A stretch of 64,000 bases of DNA from Mycolicibacterium rutilum (GTDB lineage: Bacteria > Actinomycetota > Actinomycetes > Mycobacteriales > Mycobacteriaceae). Position 1 is the first letter of the stretch. The number at the start of each line of letters is the position of its first letter. The stretch lies in NCBI RefSeq assembly GCF_900108565.1, contig NZ_LT629971.1, positions 5,208,001-5,272,000 on the forward strand. The letters run 5' to 3'. Made by a program: the position numbers and the translations under genes. The notes under the pieces are model-generated. The model had not been told where the DNA came from. It saw nothing but the letters and a program-made list of their open reading frames with translations, and did no database searches. Positions 48,600 to 57,579 of this stretch are shown piece after piece.

Positions 48600-49657
48600 C
48601 GCGCTGGGTGTTGCACGTCGACCTGGACCAATTCCAGGCAGCCGTCGAGATCCGGCGCAACCCCGACCTCGCGGATCTGCCGCTCATCGTGGGCGGCAAC
48701 GGTGATCCGACCGAACCCCGCAAGGTGGTCACCTGCGCGTCGTATCCGGCCCGCGCGTTCGGCGTGCATGCGGGCATGCCGCTGCGCACGGCGGCCCGCA
48801 AGTGCCCGGATGCGACGTTCGTGCCGCTCGACACCGATGCCTACGACGAAGCCTCCGCACAGGTCATGGATCTGTTGCGCGACTTCGGCCATCCGGTCGA
48901 GGTGTGGGGGTGGGACGAGGCCTACGTCGGCGCCGACCTCGACGGCGACCCTGTCGCGTTCGCCCAACACATCCGGGAGTCGGTCACCGCCGCGACGGGG
49001 CTGACGTGCTCGGTGGGCATCAGCGACAACAAGCAGCGCGCCAAGGTCGCCACCGGGTTCGGCAAGCCCGGGCGCGGGGCCGATTCGCCGGGTGTGTACC
49101 TGCTCACCGACGAGAACTGGATGGCGGTGATGGGCGACCGCCCGGTCGACGCGCTGTGGGGCGTCGGGCCGAAGACGTCGAAAAAGCTTGCCGGCATGGG
49201 CATCACCACGGTGGCCGATCTGGCCGCCACCGATGCGGCGGTGCTCACCGCGGCGTTCGGCCCGACCACCGGGCTGTGGATCCTGCTGCTGGCCAAGGGC
49301 GGCGGCGAGGCCGACGTCAGCGCCCAGCCGTGGGTTCCGCGCTCCCGCAGCCACGTCGTCACCTTCCCTCGCGATCTCGACGACCACGCCGAAATGCAGT
49401 CCGCGATAGCCGATCTCGCACGCAAGACGTTGGCCGAGATCATCGAGCAGCGACGCGTCGTCGCCCGGGTTGCGGTCACGGTGCGCACCAAGACGTTCTT
49501 CACCAGGACGAAGATCCGCAAGCTACCTGCCCCAACCACCGACGAGCAGACGATCGTCACCACAGCGCTCGCACTGTTGGCGGACTTCGACCTCGACCGG
49601 CCGGTCCGGCTGCTGGGTGTGCGCCTGGAACTCACCCCACCCGAGGGCGGGTACTGA
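48596..49657 (+). CDS. dinB2: Y-family DNA polymerase DinB2 with glutamine at the steric gate
   Basis: This 353-aa translesion polymerase is like M. tuberculosis Rv3056. Catalytic acids are D9 in HVDLDQF and the D-E pair in WGWDEAYVG. The HhH region is VDALWGVGPKTSKKLAGMGI and the little-finger domain follows. No beta-clamp motif is evident at the C-terminus, as in other DinB2 proteins. The residue after F13, the steric-gate position, is Q14; M. smegmatis DinB2 has Leu there and most Y-family enzymes an aromatic residue. The ATG 48596 overlaps the TetR stop (ATGA); its own TGA shares one base with the ATPase ATG. Confidence 0.92.
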   Translation: MTRWVLHVDLDQFQAAVEIRRNPDLADLPLIVGGNGDPTEPRKVVTCASYPARAFGVHAGMPLRTAARKCPDATFVPLDTDAYDEASAQVMDLLRDFGHPVEVWGWDEAYVGADLDGDPVAFAQHIRESVTAATGLTCSVGISDNKQRAKVATGFGKPGRGADSPGVYLLTDENWMAVMGDRPVDALWGVGPKTSKKLAGMGITTVADLAATDAAVLTAAFGPTTGLWILLLAKGGGEADVSAQPWVPRSRSHVVTFPRDLDDHAEMQSAIADLARKTLAEIIEQRRVVARVAVTVRTKTFFTRTKIRKLPAPTTDEQTIVTTALALLADFDLDRPVRLLGVRLELTPPEGGY

Positions 49658-50841
49658 TGTTGCAGACGATCGCCATCCGCGGATACCGCTCGCTGCGCGA
49701 CGTGGTCCTGCCGCTGGCGCAGCTGACCGTCGTCACCGGTGCCAACGGCAGCGGCAAGTCGTCGCTGTACCGGGCGCTGCGGCTGCTGGCGGACTGCGGC
49801 CGCGGCGAGGTGATCGGCTCGCTGGCGCGCGAGGGCGGGCTGGAGTCGGTGCTGTGGGCCGGCCCCGAACAGCCCAGCGGCGCTCGCCGAAGCGGCCGTG
49901 TCGAAGGCACCACCCGCACCGGCCCGGTGTCCCTCGAATTGGGTTTCGCAGCCGACGATTTCGGCTATCTCGTGGATTTGGGCCTACCGCAGATGGCGGG
50001 GCACAATTCGCTGTTCGCGCGGGATCCGGAGATCAAACGGGAGGCGGTGTTCGCCGGGCCCGTCATGCGCAACAGTTCGACGCTGGTGCGCCGCACCCGC
50101 GACTACGTCGAGACCAGCGCCGAGTCCGGCCGCGGGTTCGACAAGCTGACCCAGGCGCTGCCCCCGTATCGCAGCGTGCTCGCCGAGTTCGCCCACCCCG
50201 GCGCCCATCCGGAACTCGCGGCAGTGCGAGACCGGTTGCGGCACTGGCGGTTCTACGACGGGTTCCGGGCGGACGCGGCCGCCCCGTCCCGCCAGCGCCA
50301 TGTCGGCACCCGCACCCCGGTGCTCGCCGACGACGGCACCGATCTGGCCGCCGCCATCCAGACGATCGTCGAGGCCGGGTTCGACGACCTGCACCGCGCC
50401 GTCGCCGACGCCTTCGACGGCGCGTCGGTGTCGGTGGCCGTGCACGACGGGTTGTTCGACCTGCAGTTGCACCAGCCTGGCATGCTGCGTCCCCTGCGCG
50501 CCGCCGAATTATCCGACGGCACACTGCGTTTCCTGCTGTGGGCGGCCGCGCTGCTCAGCCCCGCACCGCCCACGCTGATGGTGCTCAACGAACCCGAGAC
50601 ATCGCTGCACCCGGATCTGGTGCGTCCATTGGCGTCGCTGATCCGCACCGCGGCCGAGCACACCCAGGTGGTCGTCGTCACCCATTCGAAGACGCTGCTC
50701 GACCACCTCGACGCCGCGCCGCTCGACGAGGACAACGACGGTGCGGCCGTCGAGATCGCGCTGTTCAAGGATCTCGGCGAGACCCGCATCGCCGGGCAGG
50801 GCCTGCTGACCACCCCGCCGTGGGAGTGGGGCAAGCGCTAA
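49657..50841 (+). CDS. AAA/SMC-like ATPase (OLD/RecF-type) coupled to dinB2
   Basis: This 394-aa ATPase has Walker A GANGSGKSS at 28-36 in an ABC/SMC-type first strand (IAIRGYRSLRDVVLPLAQLTVV). It also has an ABC-like signature ELSDGTLRFLLWAAALL, Walker B LMVLNEPETSLHPDLV and switch VVVVTHSKTLLDHL. This is the AAA_21/RecF-OLD head without a Toprim nuclease. The TGATG junction with dinB2 indicates co-translation, so a role in DNA repair or lesion handling is likely. I do not recall it between Rv3056 and Rv3057c in M. tuberculosis. Confidence 0.87.
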   Translation: MLQTIAIRGYRSLRDVVLPLAQLTVVTGANGSGKSSLYRALRLLADCGRGEVIGSLAREGGLESVLWAGPEQPSGARRSGRVEGTTRTGPVSLELGFAADDFGYLVDLGLPQMAGHNSLFARDPEIKREAVFAGPVMRNSSTLVRRTRDYVETSAESGRGFDKLTQALPPYRSVLAEFAHPGAHPELAAVRDRLRHWRFYDGFRADAAAPSRQRHVGTRTPVLADDGTDLAAAIQTIVEAGFDDLHRAVADAFDGASVSVAVHDGLFDLQLHQPGMLRPLRAAELSDGTLRFLLWAAALLSPAPPTLMVLNEPETSLHPDLVRPLASLIRTAAEHTQVVVVTHSKTLLDHLDAAPLDEDNDGAAVEIALFKDLGETRIAGQGLLTTPPWEWGKR

Positions 50842-51695
50842 CGACGCGTGCCAGGCCGCAACGCTCGGGTGAACAACACGTTGGCCTGGCGCATCGCGAC
50901 GCTGTACGGCCACCAGGCGACCCGCTTGAACATGTACAGCGCCCGGATGTCGACCGAGGTGTAGATGAGGAACCGGTTGCGCCGCACGCCCTTGAGGATG
51001 CACTCGGCGGCCCGCTCCGGGGACACCGCGTGGCCGCTGAACCGGTCGGTCCACTTCTTCACCCGCGGGTCCTCCCGGTCCACGCCGGCGATCTGAACCG
51101 TCTGCACCAGAGGCGTTTTCACCGCGCCGGGCACCACGACCGACACACCGATGCGGTGCCGTGCCAGGTCGAAGCGCAGCACCTCCGACATGCCGCGCAG
51201 CCCGTACTTGCTCGCGCTGTAGGCCGCGTGCCACGGCAGCGCCACCAGGCCGGCCGCCGACGACACGTTGACCACGTGGCCGCCGGTGCCGGCCGCCACC
51301 ATCGGCGGCACGAACGACTCGATCACGTGGATCGGGCCCATCAGGTTGATGTCGACCATCGACTTCCAGTGCTCGTGCGACAGCGTCGAGACCGTCCCCC
51401 ACGCCGACACCCCCGCGATGTTCATCACGACGTCCATCGCGGGATGGCGCTGATGGATCTCGTCGGCGAACGCACGCACGGCGTCGAAATCGGAGACGTC
51501 GAGGGCGCGGTACTCGGGCACCTGCGCGCCCAGCGAGCGGGCGTCGGCGACCGTCTTCTCCAGCCCTTCGGCGTCACGGTCGGTGAGGAACAGCTCGGCG
51601 CCCTCGGCGGCCAGCGCCAGCGCGGTCGCGCGGCCGATACCGCTGGCGGCCCCGGTGAGGAAACAACGCTTGTTCGCAAACCCGCTGTGCGCCAT
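50838..51695 (-). CDS. Short-chain dehydrogenase/reductase (Rv3057c-like)
   Basis: This 285-aa classical SDR has TGAASGIG (cofactor loop), NIAG, VNVSS and the catalytic YSASKYG. It oxidises or reduces an unknown alcohol or ketone; a C-terminal hydrophobic stretch (ALYMFKRVAWWPYSVAM) suggests membrane or lipid association. It is convergent with the ATPase (4-nt overlap) and lies downstream of a TetR gene. Confidence 0.93.
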   Translation of the reverse strand: MAHSGFANKRCFLTGAASGIGRATALALAAEGAELFLTDRDAEGLEKTVADARSLGAQVPEYRALDVSDFDAVRAFADEIHQRHPAMDVVMNIAGVSAWGTVSTLSHEHWKSMVDINLMGPIHVIESFVPPMVAAGTGGHVVNVSSAAGLVALPWHAAYSASKYGLRGMSEVLRFDLARHRIGVSVVVPGAVKTPLVQTVQIAGVDREDPRVKKWTDRFSGHAVSPERAAECILKGVRRNRFLIYTSVDIRALYMFKRVAWWPYSVAMRQANVLFTRALRPGTRR

Positions 51696-51714
51696 GGCGG
51701 TCAGGATACTGGCC

Positions 51715-52356
51715 CTAGTCGCCGGGCTGACCGGACTGCCGAAGGTGTCCCCAGAACGCCGCGACCCACAAGCGCTCGAGGGCCTCGATGGCCCGGTTCG
51801 GGTCGGTGTCGCGGCCGACGAAAGTGCTGTCCTGCGTCAGGGTCATCGTCGTGGTCGCGGCCAGCGTGCGCACGAGGGCCTGCAGGTCGTCGGTTACCGG
51901 GCGCGCGTCCTCGTCCTGTTCGAGCAACGTGACCAGTTTGTCGATGATGCCGTCGTAGAAATCGTCCATCATCTCGCGGATCTTGGCGTCGGTGAGGCGG
52001 GCCGCCGCGCACGCCGACATCACCGGGTCGTCGTTGGCGTACACCTGGGCCGCGCTGCCGACCATCCGTTTGGCGAACGACTCGGGCGTCTCGCCCGGTT
52101 CGCGGGGCGCGAAGTGGTGGGTGAGGCTGTCGAGCAGGTCCCCCGCGTCAGCGAGGATCACCGCCAGCACCGCATACTTCGAGTCGAAGTAGAAGTAGAA
52201 GCCGGACCGGGCGACGCCGGCGCGCTCACTGATCGCGCTGACCGACAGGTCGGCGAACGACTGCTCCTGGAGCAGGTCGCGAACCGCTTTGATGATCGCG
52301 TCGCGCTGGCGGTCACCGCGGCTGCGACGCGCTTGCGGAGCTGGTTGGGCGGTCAT
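51715..52356 (-). CDS. TetR-family regulator (Rv3058c-like)
   Basis: This 213-aa regulator has HTH IIKAVRDLLQEQSFADLSVSAISERAGVARSGFYFYFDSKYAVL and a long helical C-domain. The ATG 52356 (MTAQPAPQARRSRGDRQ) is supported by the basic N-tail. It precedes the SDR by 19 nt in one unit and is divergent from cyp136, with the palindrome at 52394-52411 between them. Confidence 0.92.
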   Translation of the reverse strand: MTAQPAPQARRSRGDRQRDAIIKAVRDLLQEQSFADLSVSAISERAGVARSGFYFYFDSKYAVLAVILADAGDLLDSLTHHFAPREPGETPESFAKRMVGSAAQVYANDDPVMSACAAARLTDAKIREMMDDFYDGIIDKLVTLLEQDEDARPVTDDLQALVRTLAATTTMTLTQDSTFVGRDTDPNRAIEALERLWVAAFWGHLRQSGQPGD

Positions 52357-52393
52357 CGTCCTAGACCTTCGCACCGCGACGCGCCAGGACAAA

Positions 52394-52411
52394 ACTTGAC
52401 ATGCGTCAAGT
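52394..52411. promoter_or_regulatory. TetR operator between Rv3058c-like and cyp136 genes
   Basis: ACTTGAC and GTCAAGT form a perfect 7-nt inverted repeat around ATGC. It is 38 nt from the TetR start and 64 nt from the cyp136 start, so it can control both. Confidence 0.8.
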
Positions 52412-52474
52412 GTGCCATCCAGGATGATGATACGAGTGAGAACGGCCACAGTCCCTTGGCTCAGGAGAACGTGA

Positions 52475-53953
52475 ATGGCAACGATCAGCACCACCGACTA
52501 CCTGCTCGACCAGGCGAAGCGTCGGCTCACGCCGACGCTGAACAACCTCCCGCTGGGGCCGATCGAGCGGCGACTCAACAACCGTGAGTGGCCGCAGTTC
52601 ACGCTCGCCGAGCCGCCCGCGGGTAGTGGTCTCAAGCCGGTGATGGGCGACGCGGGGCTGCCGGTGCTCGGGCACATGATCGAGGCGTTCCGCGGTGGCC
52701 CGGAGTATGTCCTGCACGTGTACCGCAAGTACGGCCCGGTGCACTACGCGTACTCCCCTGCGCTGTCCTCGGTCTCGGCGCTGGGTCCCGACGCCACACA
52801 GGCGGTGTTCTCCAACAAGAACAAGGACTACTCGCAGAAGGGCTGGCACCCGGTCATCGGCCCGTTCTTCAACCGCGGCCTGATGATGCTCGACTTCGAA
52901 GAGCACATGTTCCACCGGCGGATCATGCAGGAGGCGTTCACGCGGACCCGGCTGTCGGGCTACGTCGAGCACATCGACAAGGTCGCCTCGAAGGTGGTGG
53001 CCGACGACTGGGTCGCCAACGATCCGCGCTTCCTGCTGCACCCGGCGCTCAAGGAGCTGACCCTCGACATCGCGTCGGTGGTGTTCATGGGCCATGAGCC
53101 CGGCACCGACCACGACCTGGTCACCAAGGTCAACGAGGCCTTCACCGTCACCACCCGCGCCGGCGGCGCGATCATCCGCACCAGCGTCCCGCCGTTCAAG
53201 TGGTGGCGCGGGCTGCAGGCACGCAAGGTGCTGGAGAACTACTTCGAGGAGCGCGTCAAGGAGCGCCGCAAGGCCGAGGGCACCGACATGCTCACGGTGC
53301 TGTGCCACACCGCCGACGAGGACGGCAACAGCTTCAGCGACGACGACATCGTCAACCACATGATCTTCTTGATGATGGCCGCCCACGACACGTCCACCTC
53401 GACGCTGACCACCATGGGCTACCACCTGGCCGCGAACCCGGAGTGGCAGGAACGCTGCCGCGACGAGTCGTCGCGGTTGGGCGACGGGCCGCTCGACATC
53501 GAGGCGCTCGAGAAGCTGGAGACCCTCGACCTGGTGATCAACGAATCGCTGCGACTGGTCACCCCGCTGCCGTTCAACGTCCGGCAGGCCGTGCGCGACA
53601 CCGATCTGCTGGGCTACTACATCCCGGCGGGCACCAACATCGTCACGTGGCCGGGCATGAACCACCGGCTGCCCGAGCTGTGGACCGATCCCGACAAGTT
53701 CGATCCCGACCGGTTCGCCGAGCCCCGCTCGGAACACAAGCGTCACCGCTATGCGTTCGCGCCGTTCGGCGGCGGTGCGCACAAGTGCATCGGGATGGTG
53801 TTCGGCCAGCTCGAGATCAAGACCGTCATGCATCGGCTGCTGCGCAAGTACCGCCTCGAGCTGCCGCGGCCCGGCTACACCCCGCAGTACGACTACGCGG
53901 GCATGCCGGTGCCGATGGACGGTATGCCGATCGTGCTGCGCCCGCTGCACTGA
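52475..53953 (+). CDS. cyp136: Cytochrome P450 CYP136
   Basis: This 492-aa P450 has I-helix MMAAHDTSTST with the acid-alcohol pair, the K-helix ESLR, and the haem loop FAPFGGGAHKCIG with ligand C438. The gene order with TetR matches M. tuberculosis Rv3058c-Rv3059. The natural substrate is uncertain; a sterol- or terpenoid-like lipid is plausible from relatives. Confidence 0.95.
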   Translation: MATISTTDYLLDQAKRRLTPTLNNLPLGPIERRLNNREWPQFTLAEPPAGSGLKPVMGDAGLPVLGHMIEAFRGGPEYVLHVYRKYGPVHYAYSPALSSVSALGPDATQAVFSNKNKDYSQKGWHPVIGPFFNRGLMMLDFEEHMFHRRIMQEAFTRTRLSGYVEHIDKVASKVVADDWVANDPRFLLHPALKELTLDIASVVFMGHEPGTDHDLVTKVNEAFTVTTRAGGAIIRTSVPPFKWWRGLQARKVLENYFEERVKERRKAEGTDMLTVLCHTADEDGNSFSDDDIVNHMIFLMMAAHDTSTSTLTTMGYHLAANPEWQERCRDESSRLGDGPLDIEALEKLETLDLVINESLRLVTPLPFNVRQAVRDTDLLGYYIPAGTNIVTWPGMNHRLPELWTDPDKFDPDRFAEPRSEHKRHRYAFAPFGGGAHKCIGMVFGQLEIKTVMHRLLRKYRLELPRPGYTPQYDYAGMPVPMDGMPIVLRPLH

Positions 53954-53981
53954 CCCTGCTCGCCGCCGAAGCGGCGCCGAT

Positions 53982-54482
53982 TCAGTCCGTCAGGAGGCGG
54001 TTGGCGCACGCGATGATCGCGCTCAACGCCGACTGCGTCGCGTCTTCGTCGAGTCCCATCGCCCACTCGGTCCGCAGCCCGTCGGAGCCGCGGATGAAGG
54101 TGGCAGTGCGCTCGCCGACGTGCAACTGGTGAAAGTCGACCATCTCCACCCCGATGCCGCGGTCGTAGAGCATCGCGGTCAACGCGGCGACGGGCCCCGG
54201 GGCGGCCGCCGACGACGTGCAGATGCGGTCGCCGATCGCCAGTGTCGCCTGGTAGTGGCGGGCCTGGGGGCCGAGCCTGGTGGCGGGGCGGTCCCCGTCG
54301 GCGCAACTCCAGCTGCCCAGCCGCAGCGGGCCCGTGGTCGGTGAGTATTCGGCGAGAAACGAATCGAAGGACATCGCGTCGGCCTCCTCGCGCAGACCGC
54401 GCGGCATCGGGGCGTCGACGTGAGCCGCGAACGACGGCGGCGCTGCGGTGGTTGCGGATTCTGGTGCGAACGAGATGGTCAT
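53982..54482 (-). CDS. Stand-alone LeuA allosteric (dimerisation) domain protein
   Basis: The 166-aa protein consists of the regulatory domain of 2-isopropylmalate synthase (LRLGSWSCADGDRPATRLGPQ..., ATLAIGDRICTSSAAAPGPVAALTAMLYDRGIGVEMVDFHQLHVGERTATFIRG) without the catalytic barrel. In the full enzyme this domain binds leucine. Here it could sense a branched-chain amino acid or modulate a partner. It is transcribed towards cyp136, 28 nt apart, convergent. Confidence 0.82.
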   Translation of the reverse strand: MTISFAPESATTAAPPSFAAHVDAPMPRGLREEADAMSFDSFLAEYSPTTGPLRLGSWSCADGDRPATRLGPQARHYQATLAIGDRICTSSAAAPGPVAALTAMLYDRGIGVEMVDFHQLHVGERTATFIRGSDGLRTEWAMGLDEDATQSALSAIIACANRLLTD

Positions 54483-54745
54483 GTGCCGGTCTTCTTCGAG
54501 AAGGGAAGTGACCGACTACGTAGCGACGACCCACAGCGAGGGGTCGGTCAGGATCAGACCCCGCTGCGGGTTGCTACTACGAGTCGCCTCGGCACGCGTC
54601 CGATGCTATCCCCACCCGGTCGCCTGACGCAAAGGCATAATTGTTCGCATACGGTCGGTGGTTCTTCGCCAACTGGCTGGCCTTCGGCCGACGACGGTGA
54701 GAAAGTTTTGGCCTGTTTCTCAAGTCGCACTGACCTGGAGGAATC

Positions 54746-55435
54746 GTGCGAGACACCGACGCGGCACAACCGGATAACGCGAAGACGACCGACGTTCCGA
54801 CGTCGGTCGGCGGGCGCGTGGGCACCTTCCGCTACTTCCGCCTCGAGGACCGCTGGGAGTGGTCGGAGGCCGTAGCCGAGATGCACGGCTATGAGCCGGG
54901 ACAGGTGAACCCCACCACGGCCCTGATGATGTCGCACAAGCATCCCGACGACGCCGCCAGCGTCGCGCTGCTGATCGAGACGGTCACCGGTCAGGGCCGG
55001 CCGTTCAGCAGCCGCCACCGCATCATCGACAAGCAGGGCAATGTCCACCCGGTGCTGGTCATCGGCGAGCGGATGCGTGACGAGAACGGCGACATCATCG
55101 GCACCCAGGGGCTGTATGTGGACCTCGCCAACGTCGACGAGACCGGCACGGTCGACGCCGCGATCGCCGACTTCACCGAACACCGGTCGATCATCGAGCA
55201 GGCCAAAGGGGTGCTGATGCTGACCTACGGCATCTCCGCCGAGCGGGCGTTCGACATCCTGGTGTGGCGCTCACAGGACAGCAACACCAAACTGCGGCTA
55301 CTGGCCCGGCAGGTCGTCGAGGACTTCACCACCACACTGGCGGTGCCGACGGAGCTGCGCGAGCGGGCCGACCATCTGCTGCTGACCGCGCATCAGCGCG
55401 TCACCGCGGTGGGCGCGCGCAGCGACGCCTGCTGA
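54746..55435 (+). CDS. PAS-ANTAR RNA-binding regulator
   Basis: This 229-aa protein has a PAS-like sensor (FRYFRLEDRWEWSEAVAEMHGYEPG..., HKHPDD, FSSRHRIIDKQG) and a C-terminal ANTAR domain (HRSIIEQAKGVLMLTYGISAERAFDILVWRSQDSN). ANTAR domains bind dual hairpins in RNA and prevent termination. GTG 54746 follows GGAGGAATC, a strong Shine-Dalgarno. The target RNA is not obvious nearby. Confidence 0.9.
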   Translation: MRDTDAAQPDNAKTTDVPTSVGGRVGTFRYFRLEDRWEWSEAVAEMHGYEPGQVNPTTALMMSHKHPDDAASVALLIETVTGQGRPFSSRHRIIDKQGNVHPVLVIGERMRDENGDIIGTQGLYVDLANVDETGTVDAAIADFTEHRSIIEQAKGVLMLTYGISAERAFDILVWRSQDSNTKLRLLARQVVEDFTTTLAVPTELRERADHLLLTAHQRVTAVGARSDAC

Positions 55436-55439
55436 TCGC

Positions 55440-56249
55440 TCAGCGCACCAACCGGCGCAGGCACGCCGAGGCGAGCACGACGCCCGCGACCGCCGCGACG
55501 ACGAGCACGCCGACGTCGAGCAGCGCGTTGGTCGGTGTGCCGATGAGCAGTCCGCGCAACGCGTTGACCTCGTAGCTGAGCGGATTGACCGTCGACAGCC
55601 AGCGCAGCCACTCGGGCATCACGTCGACCGGATACAGCGCGTTGGAGGCGAAGAACAGCGGCATGGTGATCGCCTGCCCGATGCCCATCAATCGGTCGCG
55701 GTTGCGCACCAGCCCGGCCAGCGTCATCGACAGGCAGGCGAAGAACGCCGAGCCGAGCACGACGATGCCCATGGCGGCAAGGATTTTCAGCGGGTTGACG
55801 GTCATGTGCACCCCGAGCAGATAGGCCAGCAGGACCACACCGACGACCTGCACCACCGAGCGGACGCCGGCCGCGAACGCCTTGCCGGTCACCACCGCCG
55901 AGGCGGGCGCCGGCGTCACCATGAGCTTGGCGAGGATGCCCGCGTCGCGATCCCAGATGATCTGGATGCCGTAGAAGATGGAGATGAACAACGCCGACTG
56001 CGCGATGATGCCCGGGGCCAGGAACGCCAGGTACGACACATCGCCGGTATCGATGACCCGCAGCGCCGAAAACGTCTGCCCGAAGATCAGCAGCCAGAGC
56101 GCGGGTTGCACCATGCGGGTGAGCAATTCGGTGCGGTCGTGGCGGAGCTTCTGCAGTTCGACGAGCGCGAAGGCGCCGATCCGCAATGCCAGCCCCCGCA
56201 CCCCGCGCCAGCCCCGCGGCGCGCGCACCAACACCGGCTCAACTGACAC
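55440..56249 (-). CDS. ABC-2-type exporter permease
   Basis: This 269-aa permease has six TM helices of the DrrB/NodJ kind (VQPALWLLIFGQTFSALRV, FLAPGIIAQSALFISIFYGIQIIWDRDAGILAKLMVTPA, GLVRNRDRLMGIGQAITMPLFFASNALYPVD). Together with the ATPase encoded upstream (11-nt overlap) it forms a drug or lipid exporter. GTG 56249 is the start. Confidence 0.92.
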   Translation of the reverse strand: MSVEPVLVRAPRGWRGVRGLALRIGAFALVELQKLRHDRTELLTRMVQPALWLLIFGQTFSALRVIDTGDVSYLAFLAPGIIAQSALFISIFYGIQIIWDRDAGILAKLMVTPAPASAVVTGKAFAAGVRSVVQVVGVVLLAYLLGVHMTVNPLKILAAMGIVVLGSAFFACLSMTLAGLVRNRDRLMGIGQAITMPLFFASNALYPVDVMPEWLRWLSTVNPLSYEVNALRGLLIGTPTNALLDVGVLVVAAVAGVVLASACLRRLVR

Positions 56250-57051
56250 GACGCGCCGTCCTCCTGCTCGAGCGCACCGCGCGGAACCCGGCCTGCGAGG
56301 TGCCCTCGCCCAGATCGGTGCCCGCGTAATGGCGGAACACGTCCTCGAGGGTGGCTTCCGGTGACACCGTCTTCTTCAGCTCGGCCGGTGAGCCGACCGC
56401 CTGCAGCCGGCCGCGGTCCATCAGCGCCACCCGGTCGCAGAGCGCGTCGGCCTCCTCCATGTAGTGGGTGGTCAGCAGGACCGTCATGCCGAAGTTCTGC
56501 TGCATGTACTGCACCTGTGCCCAGACCCCGTCGCGGGCAATCGGATCCAGCCCCACGGTCGGCTCGTCGAGCAGCAGCAGCGACGGCCGGTTCACCAGCG
56601 CCTGGGCCAGCTCCAGGCGCCGCACCATCCCGCCGGAGTAGGTCCCGGCGAGGGCGTCGGCGACATCGTGGAGGTTCATCGCCGACAGCGCCTCGTCGAC
56701 GCGGGCGCGGCGCTCCCGGCGAGGCACGTCGTAGAGCCGCGCGAACAGTTCGACGTTCTGTCGGCCGGTCAGAGCTTGCTCGATGGAAAGCTGTTGTGGC
56801 ACATAGCCGATGTTGTGCCGGATGTCCATGGTGTGCCGACGCGAGTCGAGCCCGAACACCGCCACGTCACCGCGCTGCACCGGCGTCAGCGTGGTCAGCA
56901 CCCGCACGACGGTCGTCTTGCCGGCGCCGTTGGGACCGAGCAGCCCCACCGTTTCACCGGGTGCGACCTGCAGGGTGAAGTCCTCGACGGCGGTGAAATC
57001 GCCGTAGCGGTGCGACAGTCCGCGGCAGTCGATCGCGAGGGTCTTGGTCAT
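56239..57051 (-). CDS. ABC exporter ATPase, DrrA-like
   Basis: This 270-aa ATPase has Walker A GPNGAGKTT, signature YSGGMVRRLELAQA, Walker B LLLLDEPTVGLD, and the DrrA-type C-terminal ATLEDVFRHYAG. It energises the permease at 55440. It overlaps the MarR gene by 4 nt. Confidence 0.93.
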   Translation of the reverse strand: MTKTLAIDCRGLSHRYGDFTAVEDFTLQVAPGETVGLLGPNGAGKTTVVRVLTTLTPVQRGDVAVFGLDSRRHTMDIRHNIGYVPQQLSIEQALTGRQNVELFARLYDVPRRERRARVDEALSAMNLHDVADALAGTYSGGMVRRLELAQALVNRPSLLLLDEPTVGLDPIARDGVWAQVQYMQQNFGMTVLLTTHYMEEADALCDRVALMDRGRLQAVGSPAELKKTVSPEATLEDVFRHYAGTDLGEGTSQAGFRAVRSSRRTARRVS

Positions 57052-57506
57052 CGGCCTTTTTCCTGCAGCATGCGGGTCATCTCAGCGAGTACCACCAGCC
57101 CGCGGTGCAAATCCTCTTTCTGTTCGACGCTCATGTCGTCGAGCACCGCGGCCAGCGTGGCCCTGCGTGCCGCGCGTGACTCGTCGGCGATGCGCTGAGC
57201 GTGCTCGGCCAGGTGCAGCCGGCCGATCCGGCGGTCGTCGGCGTCGACCGTGCGCACCAGCATGCCGTCGGCGGCCAGCTTGGACACCAGCGTCGAGGCG
57301 GTGTTGGGCACCAGCGCCAGTTCGGCGGCCGCTTCGCGCACCGAGATTCCGGGACGACGGCCCACCAGCCGCAGCAACTCGACCTGCGACTGGGTCAGGC
57401 CGTTGGCGTCGAAACCGCGCCCCGCGCTGCGCCGCAGCTGCCTGCGGAACCGTCCGACCACGTCGAACAACTCGCCGATGACATCGGTGCCCGTCGCCAT
57501 CCCCAT
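57048..57506 (-). CDS. MarR-family repressor of the ABC exporter
   Basis: This 152-aa winged-helix protein (LTQSQVELLRLVGRRPGISVREAAAELALVPNTASTLVSKLAADGMLVRTVDADDRRI) is the first gene of the MarR-ATPase-permease operon. ATG 57506 has AGAGG 6 nt upstream, and this RBS lies inside the palindrome at 57510-57530, so repressor binding would also block translation initiation. ATG 57500 is an alternative. Confidence 0.9.
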   Translation of the reverse strand: MGMATGTDVIGELFDVVGRFRRQLRRSAGRGFDANGLTQSQVELLRLVGRRPGISVREAAAELALVPNTASTLVSKLAADGMLVRTVDADDRRIGRLHLAEHAQRIADESRAARRATLAAVLDDMSVEQKEDLHRGLVVLAEMTRMLQEKGR

Positions 57507-57509
57507 ACA

Positions 57510-57530
57510 ATACCTCTGTCACAGAGGTAT
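57510..57530. promoter_or_regulatory. MarR operator
   Basis: ATACCTCTGT and ACAGAGGTAT are exact 10-nt inverted repeats around one C, in the shared upstream region of the MarR operon and the TSUP gene. Confidence 0.85.
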
Positions 57531-57579
57531 CCCCGCCCTCCCGTCCGGCGCTGCAGGATCGCGCCGTAACGTGTGGCCG

